DNA from: Euryarchaeota archaeon UBA23
GTDB lineage: Archaea > Thermoplasmatota > Poseidoniia > Poseidoniales > Thalassarchaeaceae
Length of the DNA: 6,239 nt
Reading direction: 5' to 3'
Assembly: GCA_002498725.1 (NCBI GenBank)
Contig: DAIJ01000029.1
Span: 1,141-7,379 of the forward strand
Below are positions 5,538 to 6,239 of the stretch, piece after piece. Position numbers and translations under genes: made by a program. Position 1 is the stretch's first letter. Every line of letters starts with the position of its first letter. Under the pieces are notes generated by a model, which saw only the letters and a list, made by a program, of their open reading frames with translations, made no database searches and was not told the DNA's origin.

Positions 5538-6239
5538 ATGCCTAAGCCAGTAAAAATTGGATGGGGGGTTCGTAGGGAGGGTCGTTCGTTATGGACTAGA
5601 AATGCTGTTAAGGGTGTTTCAGTGACTAATGAAAGAAGAAAAAAGGATGGTAGAACTGAATGGCGTCGTTGGGATCCAACACGTTCTAAAGTCGCCGCCA
5701 GTATTCTAAAAATGAAGGGAAAGGCTAGCGAAATTATCCCAAATCCAGGCTCAATTTGTCTTTATCTTGGAGCTTCTACTGGGAGTACTGTAAGTCATAT
5801 TCATGATCATGTATGCGGTGCGGGAAATCACCATAATGGTAGAATAATTGCAGTTGATATATCTCCAAGAATGATGCGTAATTTGGTTAAATTGGCCGAG
5901 AAGAGACCGGGTCTTACTCCTGTACTTGGAGATGCTAGAAAACCATTATCTGTTGCACCTTATCTTTATGAAAAGGTAGACTGGTTGCATCAAGATCTGA
6001 GCATAGGAGATCAGGCTGAAACATTTGTTCGAATGACATCTCAATTTCTAAATCAAAATGGTGTCGCTTTACTATCCTTGAAGGCTGCAAGTGAGAGGTG
6101 GATGGAAGGCGGAGATGACGAACGTTTTGCTCACTCTAAGCGAGTAATAGAGAGTAGTAATCATTTAGATCTAATTGAGACTATCGACATCTCAGTTTTT
6201 GAAGAGCAACATGTAGTGTTCTATTGTATTAGGAAATAA
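5538..6239 (+). CDS. flpA: Fibrillarin-like rRNA/tRNA 2'-O-methyltransferase
   Basis: A 233-residue SAM-dependent methyltransferase, the catalytic subunit of the box C/D sRNP, working with Nop5 encoded just upstream. The small N-terminal domain (1-45) has LWTRNAVKGVSVTNERR, then EWRRWDPTRSK (41-51). The Rossmann domain shows motif I YLGASTGSTVSH (76-87, usual GTTVSH), an acidic D107 in AVDISPR for the SAM ribose, DARKP (132-136), QD (152-153), LKAAS (181-185, usual KARS) and EEQH (222-225). The tetrad expected from family alignments, K51-D153-K182-H225, appears intact. The ATG at 5538 is chosen over GTG 5529 because GGTGA lies five bases before it; the GTG overlaps the nop5 stop and would add only three residues. 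Length matches the archaeal family (about 225-235). The TAA stop uses the final three bases of the window, so the gene is complete but nothing downstream is visible. Confidence 0.97.
   Translation: MPKPVKIGWGVRREGRSLWTRNAVKGVSVTNERRKKDGRTEWRRWDPTRSKVAASILKMKGKASEIIPNPGSICLYLGASTGSTVSHIHDHVCGAGNHHNGRIIAVDISPRMMRNLVKLAEKRPGLTPVLGDARKPLSVAPYLYEKVDWLHQDLSIGDQAETFVRMTSQFLNQNGVALLSLKAASERWMEGGDDERFAHSKRVIESSNHLDLIETIDISVFEEQHVVFYCIRK

Overview
The window is archaeal. A PCNA-type sliding clamp, a transcription factor S, and an adjacent Nop5 / fibrillarin pair occur together only in Archaea among prokaryotes. The DNA is AT-rich (roughly 40% G+C by eye), intergenic gaps are 5 to 98 bp, and a lipoprotein with an Asp-box propeller sits beside a membrane-anchored glycosyltransferase. 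Marine planktonic Euryarchaeota / Thermoplasmatota of the Marine Group II (Poseidoniales) or III kind fit best. That lineage is an inference from gene style and has not been tested by phylogeny.

Layout. Seven complete genes fill almost everything; no gap exceeds 100 bp. Five genes read leftward from a divergent centre at about 4438-4527: crcB (fluoride channel), tfs, pcna, a family 2 glycosyltransferase, and a secreted lipoprotein with six Asp-box repeats. Two genes read rightward: nop5 and flpA, tightly coupled, with the flpA stop on the last base of the window.

Function. nop5 and flpA encode two of the three core proteins of the box C/D sRNP that 2'-O-methylates rRNA and tRNA; the third, L7Ae, is not here. 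pcna and tfs serve replication and transcription and lie within a leftward run, but pcna also has its own good TATA box and Shine-Dalgarno site. crcB exports fluoride. The glycosyltransferase and the propeller lipoprotein are likely cell-envelope functions.

Unusual points. Nop5 lacks the usual GAEK motif in its RNP-binding domain. TFS has lost the aromatic residues that normally sit beside its catalytic hairpin. A 16-bp operator-like inverted repeat lies between crcB and nop5, and a stem-loop precedes the glycosyltransferase start. Three reading frames can open at GTG. For two of them (nop5 and the glycosyltransferase) GTG is the only sensible start; for tfs, and likewise for flpA, an internal ATG is better supported. 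I see no mobile element, CRISPR, tRNA, rRNA or riboswitch, and no convincing undescribed multi-gene system.
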